Assembly: GCF_050596425.1 (NCBI RefSeq)
Contig: NZ_CP192292.1
Coordinates: forward strand, 3,534,001 to 3,598,000
Reading direction: 5' to 3'
DNA length: 64,000 nt
From: G963665925 sp050596425
GTDB taxonomy: Bacteria > Bacillota > Clostridia > Peptostreptococcales > Acidaminobacteraceae
Positions 46,982 through 55,448 of the stretch are shown one piece after another (the first letter of the stretch is position 1; the number at the start of each line of letters is the position of its first letter). Both the position numbers and the translations under genes were made by a program. Under the pieces are notes generated by a model that saw only the letters and a list, made by a program, of their open reading frames with translations, was not told the DNA's origin and ran no database searches.

Positions 46982-47209
46982 TTTATCCTCCAGGCCACTC
47001 AAAGTGAATACTCATCTTCACAGACTGAGTAGATCCACACTTTGTCATATTTGGCTCTAATCTTAACTCGGCTTTAGAAATTGGTCTAATTCTGCATTCT
47101 AAAGCCCCTAACATAGTAGGGGCTCACTTTATTTCTATAGGTCACTATAACATAAAAAGAACTATATGACACGAATGGTCTGCGTGAACTTAATGCCTTC
47201 TAGGGCCAA

Positions 47210-47605
47210 CTAGAATGGAATATTTTCAGATTCTGCATTTTCATCAGACAAGGTTTGTGCCGCAGGATTTTTAGGATTTAAGAATCTTAGATGCTGGACC
47301 TGTATATCTGTTGTATACATTTTCACGCCAGCATCATTGGTATAAGAACCCGTTCGAATCTTACCACTTATACCAACAAGATCACCTTTTTTTACATATT
47401 TCTCAACAATTTCAGCTTTCTTTCCCCAGGCCTGAATACGTGGAAAGTCTGCTGTTTGTCTTCCCTCTGCAAGGTAAGCCTCTTTCTTTTCATTAGACAA
47501 TCGTCTGTTTATGGCCAGACTAAAGCTAGATACCTTGGTGCCTTCCCCCAGTTCTCTAACTTCTGGGTCAGACGTGAGTCTTCCAATTAAATTTACAGAA
47601 TTCAT
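47210..47605 (-). CDS. ssb: Single-stranded DNA-binding protein (stand-alone paralogue)
   Basis: The 131-residue protein has an OB fold (MNSVNLIGRLTSDPEVRE, then FPRIQAWGKKAEIVEKYVKK) and a short acidic tail ending ENIPF, the partner-docking tip of bacterial SSBs (usually DDxPF). Family knowledge places the housekeeping gene between rpsF and rpsR; this copy is alone, so it may be an accessory SSB. AGGAGG lies 7 nt upstream of ATG 47605. An 8-bp stem downstream at 47102-47123 could end the transcript but has few Ts. Confidence 0.92.
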   Translation of the reverse strand: MNSVNLIGRLTSDPEVRELGEGTKVSSFSLAINRRLSNEKKEAYLAEGRQTADFPRIQAWGKKAEIVEKYVKKGDLVGISGKIRTGSYTNDAGVKMYTTDIQVQHLRFLNPKNPAAQTLSDENAESENIPF

Positions 47606-47688
47606 AAAAACCTCCTTTTGGATAATATTACCACACGCCTAAGAATTTTACAATATTTCCCTTTTGCTTTTATTCTTATTTGGCCTTG

Positions 47689-47697
47689 TGCTATAAT
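47689..47697 (+). promoter_or_regulatory. Extended -10 promoter of deoD
   Basis: TGCTATAAT lies 35 bp before the deoD start codon; no good -35 is seen, which fits an extended -10 element. Confidence 0.5.
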
Positions 47698-47731
47698 ATA
47701 GACGCACAGTCGTGCAAAAAGGAGGGAAACA

Positions 47732-48430
47732 ATGAGTACACATATTGGTGCACCAGATGGTGCTATTGCAGAAACGGTTTTACTGCCTGGTGATCCGCTT
47801 CGCGCTAAGTTTATTGCGGAAACATTCCTAGAAGATCCTGTTTGTTACAACAATGTACGTGGCATGCTTGGATACACAGGTACATATAAGGGCAAAAAAG
47901 TTTCTGTACAGGGGACGGGCATGGGCACACCATCCCTATCTATTTACGTCAATGAGCTCATACAGTTCTATGGTTGCAAGCAGTTAATCCGAGTGGGCTC
48001 TGCAGGGTCTATTCAAGACCATGTCCAGGTAAGAGATGTTGTTCTGGCTTCAGGTGCATGTTCTGATTCCAGTATGAACAGACTGATGTTCAATAACATG
48101 GACTATGCCCCAATAGCAAGCTTTGATCTTTTGTCAAAGGCCTATCAAGCGGCGAAAAATCTAGGTATTGAGCCTCACGTCGGCAACATATTAACAACAG
48201 ATACCTTCTACAACGACAGGCCAGATCCCCTGAATGTTTGGGTAAAGCACAATGTTCTAGCAGTGGAAATGGAATCATCGGCACTATACACACTTGCAGC
48301 AAAATTCGGAGTGAAAGCTTTGTCTGTTCTTACAATTAGTGATCATATTTTCAAACAAGTGGAGACATCCTCTGAAGAACGGGAAAAAACCTTCACTGAT
48401 ATGATGAAAATCGCACTGGAACTGGCATAA
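47732..48430 (+). CDS. deoD: Purine nucleoside phosphorylase, DeoD type
   Basis: It cleaves purine (deoxy)nucleosides with phosphate to base and (deoxy)ribose-1-phosphate. The 232-residue length and motifs (VLLPGDPLRAKFIAE, RVGSAGS, VEMESSALYTLA, TISDH) fit the hexameric DeoD family. GGAGG precedes ATG 47732. It is followed after 13 nt by a hydrogenase-regulator-like gene in the same direction. Confidence 0.95.
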   Translation: MSTHIGAPDGAIAETVLLPGDPLRAKFIAETFLEDPVCYNNVRGMLGYTGTYKGKKVSVQGTGMGTPSLSIYVNELIQFYGCKQLIRVGSAGSIQDHVQVRDVVLASGACSDSSMNRLMFNNMDYAPIASFDLLSKAYQAAKNLGIEPHVGNILTTDTFYNDRPDPLNVWVKHNVLAVEMESSALYTLAAKFGVKALSVLTISDHIFKQVETSSEEREKTFTDMMKIALELA

Positions 48431-48443
48431 CGGAGGTAACCGA

Positions 48444-48701
48444 ATGAAACGCGTCGCAGTGGTTGGCATTGTCCTTGATGAACCGAAAGAATCAAATGCT
48501 AAATTGAATGAAATCATAGCAGAATACAAAGATATTGTACGGGGTAGAATGGGCATACCATTCAATGAGGAAGGCATATCTGTCATTTCCCTCACCATAG
48601 TTGGTTCTATGAACGAAATAAACAGTTTAACAGGCAAACTTGGCAATGTTTCAGGTGTGAGTGTTAAAACATCTATTTCTAAAAAAGAAATCCAGTCCTA
48701 G
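48444..48701 (+). CDS. Putative iron-only hydrogenase system regulator (TM1266 family)
   Basis: This 85-residue ACT/ferredoxin-like-fold protein is recognised from the N-terminal KRVAVVGIVLDEPKESNAKL and ISLTIVGSMNEINSLTGKLG. In Clostridia and Thermotoga the family occurs with the [FeFe]-hydrogenase maturases HydE/F/G, hence its name. Here hydEG lie 3.3 kb away on the same strand, but this gene is co-oriented with deoD instead. The regulatory role is only a family annotation. GGAGG precedes ATG 48444. Confidence 0.82.
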   Translation: MKRVAVVGIVLDEPKESNAKLNEIIAEYKDIVRGRMGIPFNEEGISVISLTIVGSMNEINSLTGKLGNVSGVSVKTSISKKEIQS

Positions 48702-48840
48702 TTCAGTCTAAATGTTCTTGTATTCTTAGTCCCATTAAAACCACTAGATGCAACACATCTATAGGCTTAAGCGGTCATATGTATTTTTTTATTCGTGACA
48801 TTTATCTCGTTTGATTCAAACAAACTGCAAATGGAAGTAA

Positions 48841-48887
48841 AAAAATAGAGTGGGCGCACATTTCATATGTGTACCCACTCTATTTTT
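48841..48887. terminator. Bidirectional terminator between the TM1266-like gene and idi
   Basis: AAAAATAGAGTGGG/CCCACTCTATTTTT plus an inner CACAT/ATGTG stem. The idi stop codon overlaps its right arm. Confidence 0.9.
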
Positions 48888-49404
48888 ATATCATAAGCAT
48901 TTCTCTATTCACGTTTTTCATAATGATTTGGAACCAAACCGTGTATTTGGAAGGATTCTTTTCTATGTCTTCCACCAGGTTGTCAAAAGCCATCCAGTCC
49001 ACGCTATCCACTTCCTCAGGATTGAAGGGAAAATCATCAGGATCGATGACGCCTGTTAAAACATGATCGAATTCATGTTCGATCATCCCCTTATCTAATT
49101 CCGCTCGGTATAGAAAGGTTGAAACCTCTTTTACAGGACAATCTACACCTAACTCTTCCATCAGTCTACGGTGAGCTGCTTTTTCAACACTTTCTCCCTG
49201 TCTAGGGTGAGAGCAACAGGCATTGGTCCACAGGCCACCGGAATGGTATTTGCTTAAGGCCCTTCTTTGGAGAAGAACATTGCCATTTCCATCATGCAAG
49301 AAAACTGAAAACGCCCTATGAAGAACACCCTTGTGGTGGGCTTCCATCTTCTCCATTTGTCCAGTCGCCTTGTCATTTTCATCGACAAGAATTACGTATT
49401 CCAC
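48886..49404 (-). CDS. idi: Isopentenyl-diphosphate delta-isomerase, type 1 (Nudix fold)
   Basis: It interconverts isopentenyl and dimethylallyl diphosphate for isoprenoid synthesis. The 172-residue protein has the type 1 catalytic cysteine block LWTNACCSHPRQGE and a Nudix-like helix (AHRRLMEELG). GMIEHEFDHVLTG carries the conserved acidic residues. A general Nudix hydrolase is the alternative, but the TNACCSHP block favours Idi. It is 2 nt after the upstream membrane-protein gene, in a three-gene leftward unit with a CDP-alcohol phosphotransferase. Confidence 0.88.
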   Translation of the reverse strand: MEYVILVDENDKATGQMEKMEAHHKGVLHRAFSVFLHDGNGNVLLQRRALSKYHSGGLWTNACCSHPRQGESVEKAAHRRLMEELGVDCPVKEVSTFLYRAELDKGMIEHEFDHVLTGVIDPDDFPFNPEEVDSVDWMAFDNLVEDIEKNPSKYTVWFQIIMKNVNREMLMI

Positions 49405-49406
49405 AA

Positions 49407-49751
49407 TTAACCTGCCTTTCTATTTGAGACAATATCTGATAGTTTTTCTTCTGTTTTATACTTATAGAAATTTAATGAAGCGAAAAAAGCTAGACTTGAA
49501 AAAATAATGGGCAGTAAGCCGCCGATCAGACCGCATAATATTCCCATTAAAAGTGATACTATAAACAAGCGGTTATGAAACTTTGTATAAACTGCATTGT
49601 AAATATCCATATTTGTTCGATTCAGTGGATAGACAGAAATAACATGTGCCCCGTCCGTCTTGATTTCTCCACGTTTGGCCCTTGCGCCCATTAAATACAT
49701 CCAAATTCCAAATGCCCAGTAGGCTGCCATAACAATAATTTCCGGTCTCAT
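49407..49751 (-). CDS. Small membrane protein of unknown function
   Basis: The 114-residue protein has an N-terminal helix (IVMAAYWAFGIWMYLMGA) and a C-terminal hydrophobic hairpin (LFIVSLLMGILCGLIGGLLP and following), with a polar middle. I do not recognise the family. GGGGGAT precedes ATG 49751. It sits tightly between idi and a CDP-alcohol phosphotransferase, which suggests a lipid or isoprenoid context. Confidence 0.72.
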   Translation of the reverse strand: MRPEIIVMAAYWAFGIWMYLMGARAKRGEIKTDGAHVISVYPLNRTNMDIYNAVYTKFHNRLFIVSLLMGILCGLIGGLLPIIFSSLAFFASLNFYKYKTEEKLSDIVSNRKAG

Positions 49752-49765
49752 TATATCCCCCTGAC

Positions 49766-50347
49766 CTATAAAAGTTTCCTGGCTTCATTAAATCGCTGCA
49801 GTCCTGTAAAAACAATAAGAGTGGCCATTATAGTTGAAATCCAAACCATATACTGCGGCAAGAGTATCATGAACGTAAAACCAATGAAACCCTCAGTTCT
49901 TTCCATCATACCAGCTTGATAGTAAAAGGATTTAACACCTTTTTGATCCGCAAGTGCACCCACAGTTAAAAAAACTGTCATCGATAGGATAATGCCACAA
50001 GCTAAGTAAACAAGGGCCAGCCTTGCATCAACTCGAGTGTAGGCCAGTGTTAAAATCATGGCCAGTTCAACCACCCTATCAAAAGTAATATCCATCAGTG
50101 TTCCCACTGCAGAAGGCTGACCAAACTTTCTGGCCAAGGAACCATCCACTGCATCTAGATAGCCCGAGAACCACAGTAAGCAAACTGCAAGCACCGGTTT
50201 GTTGACTAGAATAAATCCACTCGTTGATAATCCAAATAAAAAGCTTATAACTGTGACTTGATTGGCTGACAAGCCCAGTTTATTGAATAAGTTTGCGCCA
50301 GAGGCAATTGTGGGTTCAACCCATTTTCTTGCATGTGTGTCTAGCAT
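49766..50347 (-). CDS. CDP-alcohol phosphatidyltransferase family protein
   Basis: This membrane enzyme transfers a phospho-alcohol from a CDP-linked donor; products include phosphatidylglycerol phosphate, phosphatidylserine or phosphatidylinositol. The 193 residues contain the complete signature DxxDGxxAR...GxxxDxxxD in DAVDGSLARKFGQPSAVG and TLMDITFDR, plus about five or six membrane helices. ATG 50347 follows GGAGGTG by 9 nt; the longer frame starts inside that site. The acceptor alcohol cannot be told from sequence. Confidence 0.88.
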   Translation of the reverse strand: MLDTHARKWVEPTIASGANLFNKLGLSANQVTVISFLFGLSTSGFILVNKPVLAVCLLWFSGYLDAVDGSLARKFGQPSAVGTLMDITFDRVVELAMILTLAYTRVDARLALVYLACGIILSMTVFLTVGALADQKGVKSFYYQAGMMERTEGFIGFTFMILLPQYMVWISTIMATLIVFTGLQRFNEARKLL

Positions 50348-50384
50348 ATCTGATTTCACCTCCCTAGGGTATATTATAACACCA

Positions 50385-50424
50385 TAAAAAAATAAAGCCC
50401 GAACAATTAAATTGCTCAGACTTT
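50385..50424 (-). terminator. Intrinsic terminator after bioY
   Basis: A 14-bp stem with G-U pairs (50394-50407 with 50411-50424) is followed by ATTTTTTTA on the minus strand. Confidence 0.82.
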
Positions 50425-50565
50425 ACAAATTTTTATCAATTAAGGCACTCGTAAAATATTATTTAAGCGTCTCCATTACAGTTAATATAGATATTTGTAA
50501 AGCAAAAAATCTATATTGGACAAGTGGTGACAGGATAATCTGATTTTACAAAGGCTTTATTTTGA

Positions 50566-51105
50566 CTAAAGAATATGTTTGAGTTGCTTACGTAGGGTTA
50601 CTGCGCCACTGGCTGCAACAAAAACCTTAATGGCATCACCAATTAAAAATGGCATAGCCCCAACAGTAAAGGCTTGTGTAACATCCATACCTGTATAGAC
50701 CGCTAACCACGGCACTCCGATTGCATAGACAACGACCACACCGCCAATTGTAGAAGCTATAAGCATTCGTACAAATGAAATATTCTTGCCTTTTAGTAAA
50801 CTAATAACAATAGCCCCAGCTAAAAAACCAAATAAGTAGCCACCTGTTGCACCAAATAGCACACCTACACCAGAGGTTCCCCCAGAAAAAACTGGAAGTC
50901 CAACAGCACCTAGAAGAAGAAAAACACCTAGACTGGCGCCCGCTTCAAGTGGAGCGAGTATAAGGCCTGCCAGCATAATTGCGAAGGTTTGCAATGTGAG
51001 CGGAACAGGACTAAATGGTAGGGGAATACTCAAATATGATGAAATACTAATAATAGCTGCAAACAGGGCTATAACCGTTAACTGTTTTGTTTTATTCTGT
51101 CTCAT
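50566..51105 (-). CDS. bioY: Biotin ECF transporter substrate-binding subunit BioY
   Basis: The 179-residue protein has six membrane helices and BioY motifs: FAAIISISSYLSIPLPFSPV, PLTLQTFAIMLAGLILAP and a GGTSGVGVLFGATGGYL stretch. It captures biotin and works with the shared ECF energy module, or alone at low efficiency. GAGGTGG precedes ATG 51105. A BirA-type operator overlaps its promoter at 51184-51215, so biotin should repress it. Confidence 0.94.
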   Translation of the reverse strand: MRQNKTKQLTVIALFAAIISISSYLSIPLPFSPVPLTLQTFAIMLAGLILAPLEAGASLGVFLLLGAVGLPVFSGGTSGVGVLFGATGGYLFGFLAGAIVISLLKGKNISFVRMLIASTIGGVVVVYAIGVPWLAVYTGMDVTQAFTVGAMPFLIGDAIKVFVAASGAVTLRKQLKHIL

Positions 51106-51183
51106 GAATCCACCTCATAAATAATAAGTTCATTGAATGGGCTGCAAGCTTTTCTTCAATAACGATACATGATGGATTACACT

Positions 51184-51215
51184 TTGTCAACTATTTAGAT
51201 CAGCTAAGTTAACAA
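51184..51215 (-). promoter_or_regulatory. BirA biotin operator overlapping the bioY promoter
   Basis: TTGTTAACT-N14-AGTTGACAA is an inverted repeat (one mismatch) matching the BirA consensus layout. The right half contains TTGACA, 17 bp before TATCGT, so bound BirA-biotinyl-AMP would cover the -35. Confidence 0.82.
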
Positions 51216-51590
51216 TCAAACACGAAGGACAACAACACCGGATTCGCTCATGTCCCCAGTTCGAACAATAAGTTTTGCATTTTTACAAACAACCTGCAGT
51301 TGTCTATAAGTTAATTCATTTTCACGAACACTGCCAGCTTTCTTTATAACCCTTGCCCGTAAAACTTCATCCATTTCATGTGGCAGAGTGATCTCAGAAA
51401 AAATCACATTATCAGCAAGCAATCCAAAAATATCTTCAACAGATGGTAGATTGTCTGTAATGGCTAAGTCAATCACTTGCGTCTCTTCCGGCAGGGCAAA
51501 TCGACAGCCCACAATGGCCACGGCATCTCCCAGTCCCAGCATAGCCAGTTCTTTAAGCAATTCACCATTTCTAATAGATGTCTTTAACAT
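51216..51590 (-). CDS. RbsD/FucU-family sugar mutarotase-like protein
   Basis: The 124-residue protein resembles ribose pyranase/fucose mutarotase: NGELLKELAMLGLGDAVAIV, VIDLAITDNLPSVEDIF and AKLIVRTGDMSESGVVVL. These enzymes convert sugar anomers. The family catalytic histidine, which follows the N-terminal lysine in RbsD, is not obvious: the start here reads MLKTSIRN. ATG 51590 follows GGAGGAATAATT; the longer frame is not supported. It stands alone, without a sugar transporter. Substrate unknown. Confidence 0.75.
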   Translation of the reverse strand: MLKTSIRNGELLKELAMLGLGDAVAIVGCRFALPEETQVIDLAITDNLPSVEDIFGLLADNVIFSEITLPHEMDEVLRARVIKKAGSVRENELTYRQLQVVCKNAKLIVRTGDMSESGVVVLRV

Positions 51591-51801
51591 AATTATTCCT
51601 CCAATATATTGTCTATTACTATATTGTCCCCTATCACTATATCTTGAATCGAACGATCTTTCTATGAAAATATGCACAATCTTGTCTCACTTTACACATG
51701 TCTCCTATGCAGATTAGAATGACTTATTCTCTTTTCTGACACTTTATCTTATCTGTTTTTCTTTAAAACACTTTAAAATGAAAAGCATATAAAGTGAACT
51801 A

Positions 51802-51830
51802 TTGACTTTTCTAGACCATTTTGATATTCT
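51802..51830 (+). promoter_or_regulatory. Promoter of the hydEG operon
   Basis: TTGACT (51802-51807) and TATTCT (51825-51830), 17-bp spacer, giving a leader of about 205 nt. Confidence 0.6.
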
Positions 51831-51923
51831 TTTCACAAATAAATCTTTCTTCTTAGTCTGAACACTCATTCTTTTAAGTTAGATTGATGACAATTTATAA
51901 TTAACGACCTTATGGAAAAGATG

Positions 51924-52009
51924 CGTCTGATCCTGGAGGATGTTGATAGATACGGGCCAGTCCCTTTATTTTGATGCATACAACCTCCATGTCAGATGGG
52001 GGTTTTTTT
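51924..52009 (+). promoter_or_regulatory. Candidate attenuator/riboswitch upstream of hydE
   Basis: A terminator AACCTCCAT-GTCAG-ATGGGGGTT plus T7 (51982-52009) lies 36 nt before hydE. An alternative long stem pairs CGTCTGA (51924-51930) with TCAGATG (51992-51998) and TGGAGG (51934-51939) with CCTCCA (51984-51989), which would destroy the terminator. The 44-nt core between contains GGGCCAGTCCC. I recognise no known riboswitch or T-box. Confidence 0.65.
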
Positions 52010-52044
52010 ATTTTATATCCATTCAATTTGAAAGGAAGACGACT

Positions 52045-53103
52045 ATGGCACAAGAATTGCTGAATCGATTGGCGCAGGGTGAGCTTCTAGAAAAAGGAGA
52101 ACTTGTCTCACTACTTGACGCGCTAGATGAAGACAATAGTGAATCACTACGTGATGATCTATTCACCAAAGCTAGGGCTCTCAAGGAGAAATACTACGCT
52201 GAGGATGTATATATGCGGGGCCTTATTGAGTTTACAAACCACTGTAAACAAAGCTGTGCATATTGTGGTATTAGAAGCGGGAACAAAAATGTTGACAGAT
52301 ATAGACTGTCTGATGACCAAATCCTTGATTGCTGTAAAGAAGGTTACCGTCTTGGTTATAGAACCTTTGTCCTTCAAGGTGGCGAAGACGCCTACTACAC
52401 GGATGAAAAAGTCATTGCCCTTATTAAACGTATAAAAGACGAATATCCTGATGCTGCTATAACACTTTCTCTAGGTGAAAGAAGCAAAGAAAGCTACAAG
52501 GCACTTAAAGAAGCCGGTGTTGACAGATACCTTTTAAGACATGAAACAGCCAATAAAGAAATCTATGAAAACATTCATCCAAATATGAGTTATGACAACA
52601 GACGAAAATGCTTAAACGACCTAAAAGAACTGGGCTTCCAAGTGGGCGCTGGTTTTATGGTCGGACTGCCTGGTCAGAAAAATGAACATTTGGCCGAAGA
52701 CCTGCTTTTCTTAAGAGCGCTCAACCCACACATGATCGGTATTGGGCCTTTTATTCCCCATGAAGATACGCCACTCGGTGACAACAAGGGGGGAACAGTG
52801 GAAAAGACACTGATTATGGTTGCCCTCACAAGACTCATAGTGCCACATACCCTTTTGCCATCGACAACAGCCCTAGGCACTCTTGATCCCCTCGGACGTG
52901 AAAAAGCCTTAAAGGCTGGTGCCAATGTGGTTATGCCCAATCTTTCACCAACCAATGTGAGAGAAAAGTATGAGCTTTATAAAGATAAAATTTGTACAGG
53001 CGACGCAGCCGCACACTGTCGCTCTTGTATTGAACGTCGAATCAACTCAACTGGATACCGAGTAAACATGTCCCGTGGGGACCACTACGAATGGAGGGCC
53101 TAA
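52045..53103 (+). CDS. hydE: [FeFe]-hydrogenase H-cluster radical SAM maturase HydE
   Basis: HydE is a radical SAM enzyme that helps build the diiron subcluster of [FeFe] hydrogenase. The 352-residue protein has the CxxxCxxC cluster motif at C67, C71 and C74 (CKQSCAYC). The C-terminal CTGDAAAHCRSC matches the C-x7-C-x2-C second cluster site of Thermotoga HydE. ATG 52045 follows AAAGGAAG by 7 nt; the long upstream frame runs through the terminator hairpin. It is followed after 1 nt by hydG. Biotin synthase and PylB are homologous, but the hydG neighbour settles the call. Confidence 0.95.
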   Translation: MAQELLNRLAQGELLEKGELVSLLDALDEDNSESLRDDLFTKARALKEKYYAEDVYMRGLIEFTNHCKQSCAYCGIRSGNKNVDRYRLSDDQILDCCKEGYRLGYRTFVLQGGEDAYYTDEKVIALIKRIKDEYPDAAITLSLGERSKESYKALKEAGVDRYLLRHETANKEIYENIHPNMSYDNRRKCLNDLKELGFQVGAGFMVGLPGQKNEHLAEDLLFLRALNPHMIGIGPFIPHEDTPLGDNKGGTVEKTLIMVALTRLIVPHTLLPSTTALGTLDPLGREKALKAGANVVMPNLSPTNVREKYELYKDKICTGDAAAHCRSCIERRINSTGYRVNMSRGDHYEWRA

Positions 53104-53104
53104 C

Positions 53105-54490
53105 ATGTCACATTTTATTGACCATAATTATATTGAAAATCTAATCGGTGAAAACACCAACCCATCAAAAGAGGAAATCCTTGCAGTCTGTGAAAAGGCT
53201 TCAAACATGGAAGGTCTTACACACTCAGAAGTTGCAAAACTACTACATGTGACAGATCCAGAACTCTTAAAACGCATTTATAAAACAGCTGGTCAAATTA
53301 AAAACAAAATCTATGGCAACCGTGTTGTTATGTTCGCACCACTCTACATCAGCAACCATTGTGTCAACACTTGCAGTTACTGTGGTTTTCAGAACAACAA
53401 TGACATGTGCCGTCGCCGCCTGACCATGGAAGAAATTCAAACAGAAGTTAAAATACTAGAGCGCATGGGACACAAACGTATTGCCCTTGAAGCTGGTGAG
53501 GACCCTAAAAACTGTCCGATTGAATACGTCTTGGAATCCATTGATACCATTTACAACACATCTGAAGCCCAGGGCAATATAAGAAGAATTAACGTCAATA
53601 TTGCGGCAACAACTGTGGAAGACTACAAAAAGCTTCAAGACAAAGGCATTGGCACATATATACTATTCCAGGAAACATACCACCAGCCAACATATGAAAA
53701 CAATCATATGAAGGGACCAAAATCAAACTACGAATATCATCTAACAGCTTTTGACCGTGCTCAAGAAGCCGGCATTGATGATGTGGGCGGTGGTGTTTTG
53801 TTTGGTCTGCATGACTACAAATTTGAGATTCTTGGACTCATGCTCCACAATGATCACCTCGAAAAAGAATGGGGCGTTGGTTTCCATACAATTTCAGTGC
53901 CTAGACTTAAAAAAGCTGAAGGCATGACGCTTGAACAGTTCCCTCACTTAGTGGATGACGAAACATTTAAAAAGATCGTTGCCATTATCCGTCTAGCTGT
54001 TCCATTCACTGGAATCATTTTATCCACACGGGAATCTATAGCAATCCGTAATGAAGTTATTGATTACGGTGTGTCACAAGTGAGTGCCGGATCTTGTACA
54101 GGTGTTGGTGGCTACAAGGAAGCTGAAGAAGTGGGCCGTCATATTGATCAGTTCAAAACCGAAGATGAAAGAACCCCACTTGAAGTGGTTAAAGCCCTTG
54201 TAGATGATGGCTACATTCCGAGTTATTGTACAGCCTGCTACCGCTCTGGACGTACAGGTGACCGGTTTATGCAACTAGCTAAATCAGGACAAATTGGTAA
54301 CGTCTGCAATCCAAATGCCCTTATGACGCTTATGGAGTTTATATGTGATTATGGTGATGAAGAACTCTTTGAAAAAGGCAAGGCAACCATCTATGCTGAA
54401 GCCGACAAAATTGATCGGGATGATATTAAAACACTGACACTTAGTAATTTAAAGAAAATTGAAAATGGCGAGAGGGATTTATTCTTATAG
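53105..54490 (+). CDS. hydG: [FeFe]-hydrogenase maturase HydG (tyrosine lyase)
   Basis: HydG cleaves tyrosine to supply the CO and CN ligands of the H-cluster. The 461-residue protein has C86, C90 and C93 (CVNTCSYC) for the SAM cluster and a C-terminal CTAC-x22-C auxiliary cluster motif near 380-405, which separates HydG from the thiamine enzyme ThiH. ATG 53105 follows GGAGG. The third maturase, HydF, and the hydrogenase itself are not in the window. Confidence 0.96.
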   Translation: MSHFIDHNYIENLIGENTNPSKEEILAVCEKASNMEGLTHSEVAKLLHVTDPELLKRIYKTAGQIKNKIYGNRVVMFAPLYISNHCVNTCSYCGFQNNNDMCRRRLTMEEIQTEVKILERMGHKRIALEAGEDPKNCPIEYVLESIDTIYNTSEAQGNIRRINVNIAATTVEDYKKLQDKGIGTYILFQETYHQPTYENNHMKGPKSNYEYHLTAFDRAQEAGIDDVGGGVLFGLHDYKFEILGLMLHNDHLEKEWGVGFHTISVPRLKKAEGMTLEQFPHLVDDETFKKIVAIIRLAVPFTGIILSTRESIAIRNEVIDYGVSQVSAGSCTGVGGYKEAEEVGRHIDQFKTEDERTPLEVVKALVDDGYIPSYCTACYRSGRTGDRFMQLAKSGQIGNVCNPNALMTLMEFICDYGDEELFEKGKATIYAEADKIDRDDIKTLTLSNLKKIENGERDLFL

Positions 54491-54531
54491 ACTTGTCATA
54501 TAACTTACTCCCTTAATTCACCCATAAATTT

Positions 54532-54578
54532 AAAGACCTACATTCTAGGACAACCTTATGAATGTAGGTCTTTCTATA
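54532..54578 (+). terminator. Intrinsic terminator of hydEG
   Basis: AAAGACCTACATTC/GAATGTAGGTCTTT, a 14-bp perfect stem with a 14-nt loop, followed by a T-rich tract. Confidence 0.85.
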
Positions 54579-54770
54579 TATTTTTAATATAATTTTCAGT
54601 GTTCAACATAGTAGACTATACAAAAGAACATTTACGCACTTGATCCAGTGTCTATTCCATGCAAAATTTTATTCTTATTTGTGGCTTTTGACAAAAGCCC
54701 CTGTCCCCTATTGAATACCTCTTCCATCAATTATATGATAAAAACCATAAGAGATTAAAGGTGTGACATT

Positions 54771-55373
54771 ATGAAAATATTACTGGTATCTGACGTAGAA
54801 TCACGATATATCTGGGATCATTTTAATAAAGAAAAATTTAAAGACGTTGAACTCGTTCTTTCCTGCGGAGATTTAAAAGCTTCCTATTTGCAGTTTTTGG
54901 TTACAATGATTGGTGTTCCAGTTAAATATGTTCATGGTAACCATGATGAACAGTATGTTCAGTCACCACCACTTGGGTGTGACAGCATTGATGATACGTT
55001 TACCAACATCAATGGCCTTCGAATACTTGGCCTTGGCGGATCGCCAGAATACCGAGGCGGTGTCTTCCAGTACTCTGAAAAAGACATGTACAAGCGGTAT
55101 AAGAAACTATACAAAAAAATTAAAAAAGCTGGTGGTATAGATATCTTCGTAACCCACACCCCTGCTTTTGAGCTAGGGGATGGAGACGATTTTGCCCATA
55201 TTGGCTTCAAAATTTTCCGTAAAATACTAGATGATTGGAAGCCTAAGTATCATTTTCATGGTCATCAGCACTTAAACTATGGTCAAAAAAATGAGCGAAC
55301 TATTCAATATGAAAACACATTGATTGTAAACGCTCATGACTATCATATAATCGATATAGAAGACCAAAGCTGA
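54771..55373 (+). CDS. Metallophosphoesterase of unknown substrate
   Basis: The 200-residue calcineurin-like protein shows SCGDL, VHGNHDE, VTHTP and FHGHQHLN in the usual order. The first family motif, normally DxH, reads DVE (SDVESRY), so one metal ligand is atypical. It is monocistronic, with a GGTGTG site before ATG 54771 and a terminator after. It may be a nuclease, a cyclic-nucleotide phosphodiesterase or a phosphatase. Confidence 0.83.
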   Translation: MKILLVSDVESRYIWDHFNKEKFKDVELVLSCGDLKASYLQFLVTMIGVPVKYVHGNHDEQYVQSPPLGCDSIDDTFTNINGLRILGLGGSPEYRGGVFQYSEKDMYKRYKKLYKKIKKAGGIDIFVTHTPAFELGDGDDFAHIGFKIFRKILDDWKPKYHFHGHQHLNYGQKNERTIQYENTLIVNAHDYHIIDIEDQS

Positions 55374-55417
55374 CACAACTCCTCCACAGTAAGGTCTAAT
55401 GATGCATTATCCTTTTA

Positions 55418-55445
55418 AAGCCAGTCATTTGACTGGCTTAACTTG
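55418..55445. terminator. Terminator between convergent genes
   Basis: A 9-bp stem AAGCCAGTC/GACTGGCTT with a 4-nt loop. T-tracts are weak on both sides, stronger leftward (TTTAAAA). Confidence 0.65.
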
Positions 55446-55448
55446 TAT

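Noticed and set aside
51924..52009. hydE leader as a TPP riboswitch or T-box
   Set aside because: CTGAT resembles one TPP block, but the CTGAGA block is missing. No GGTGGNACCGCG T-box motif is present.
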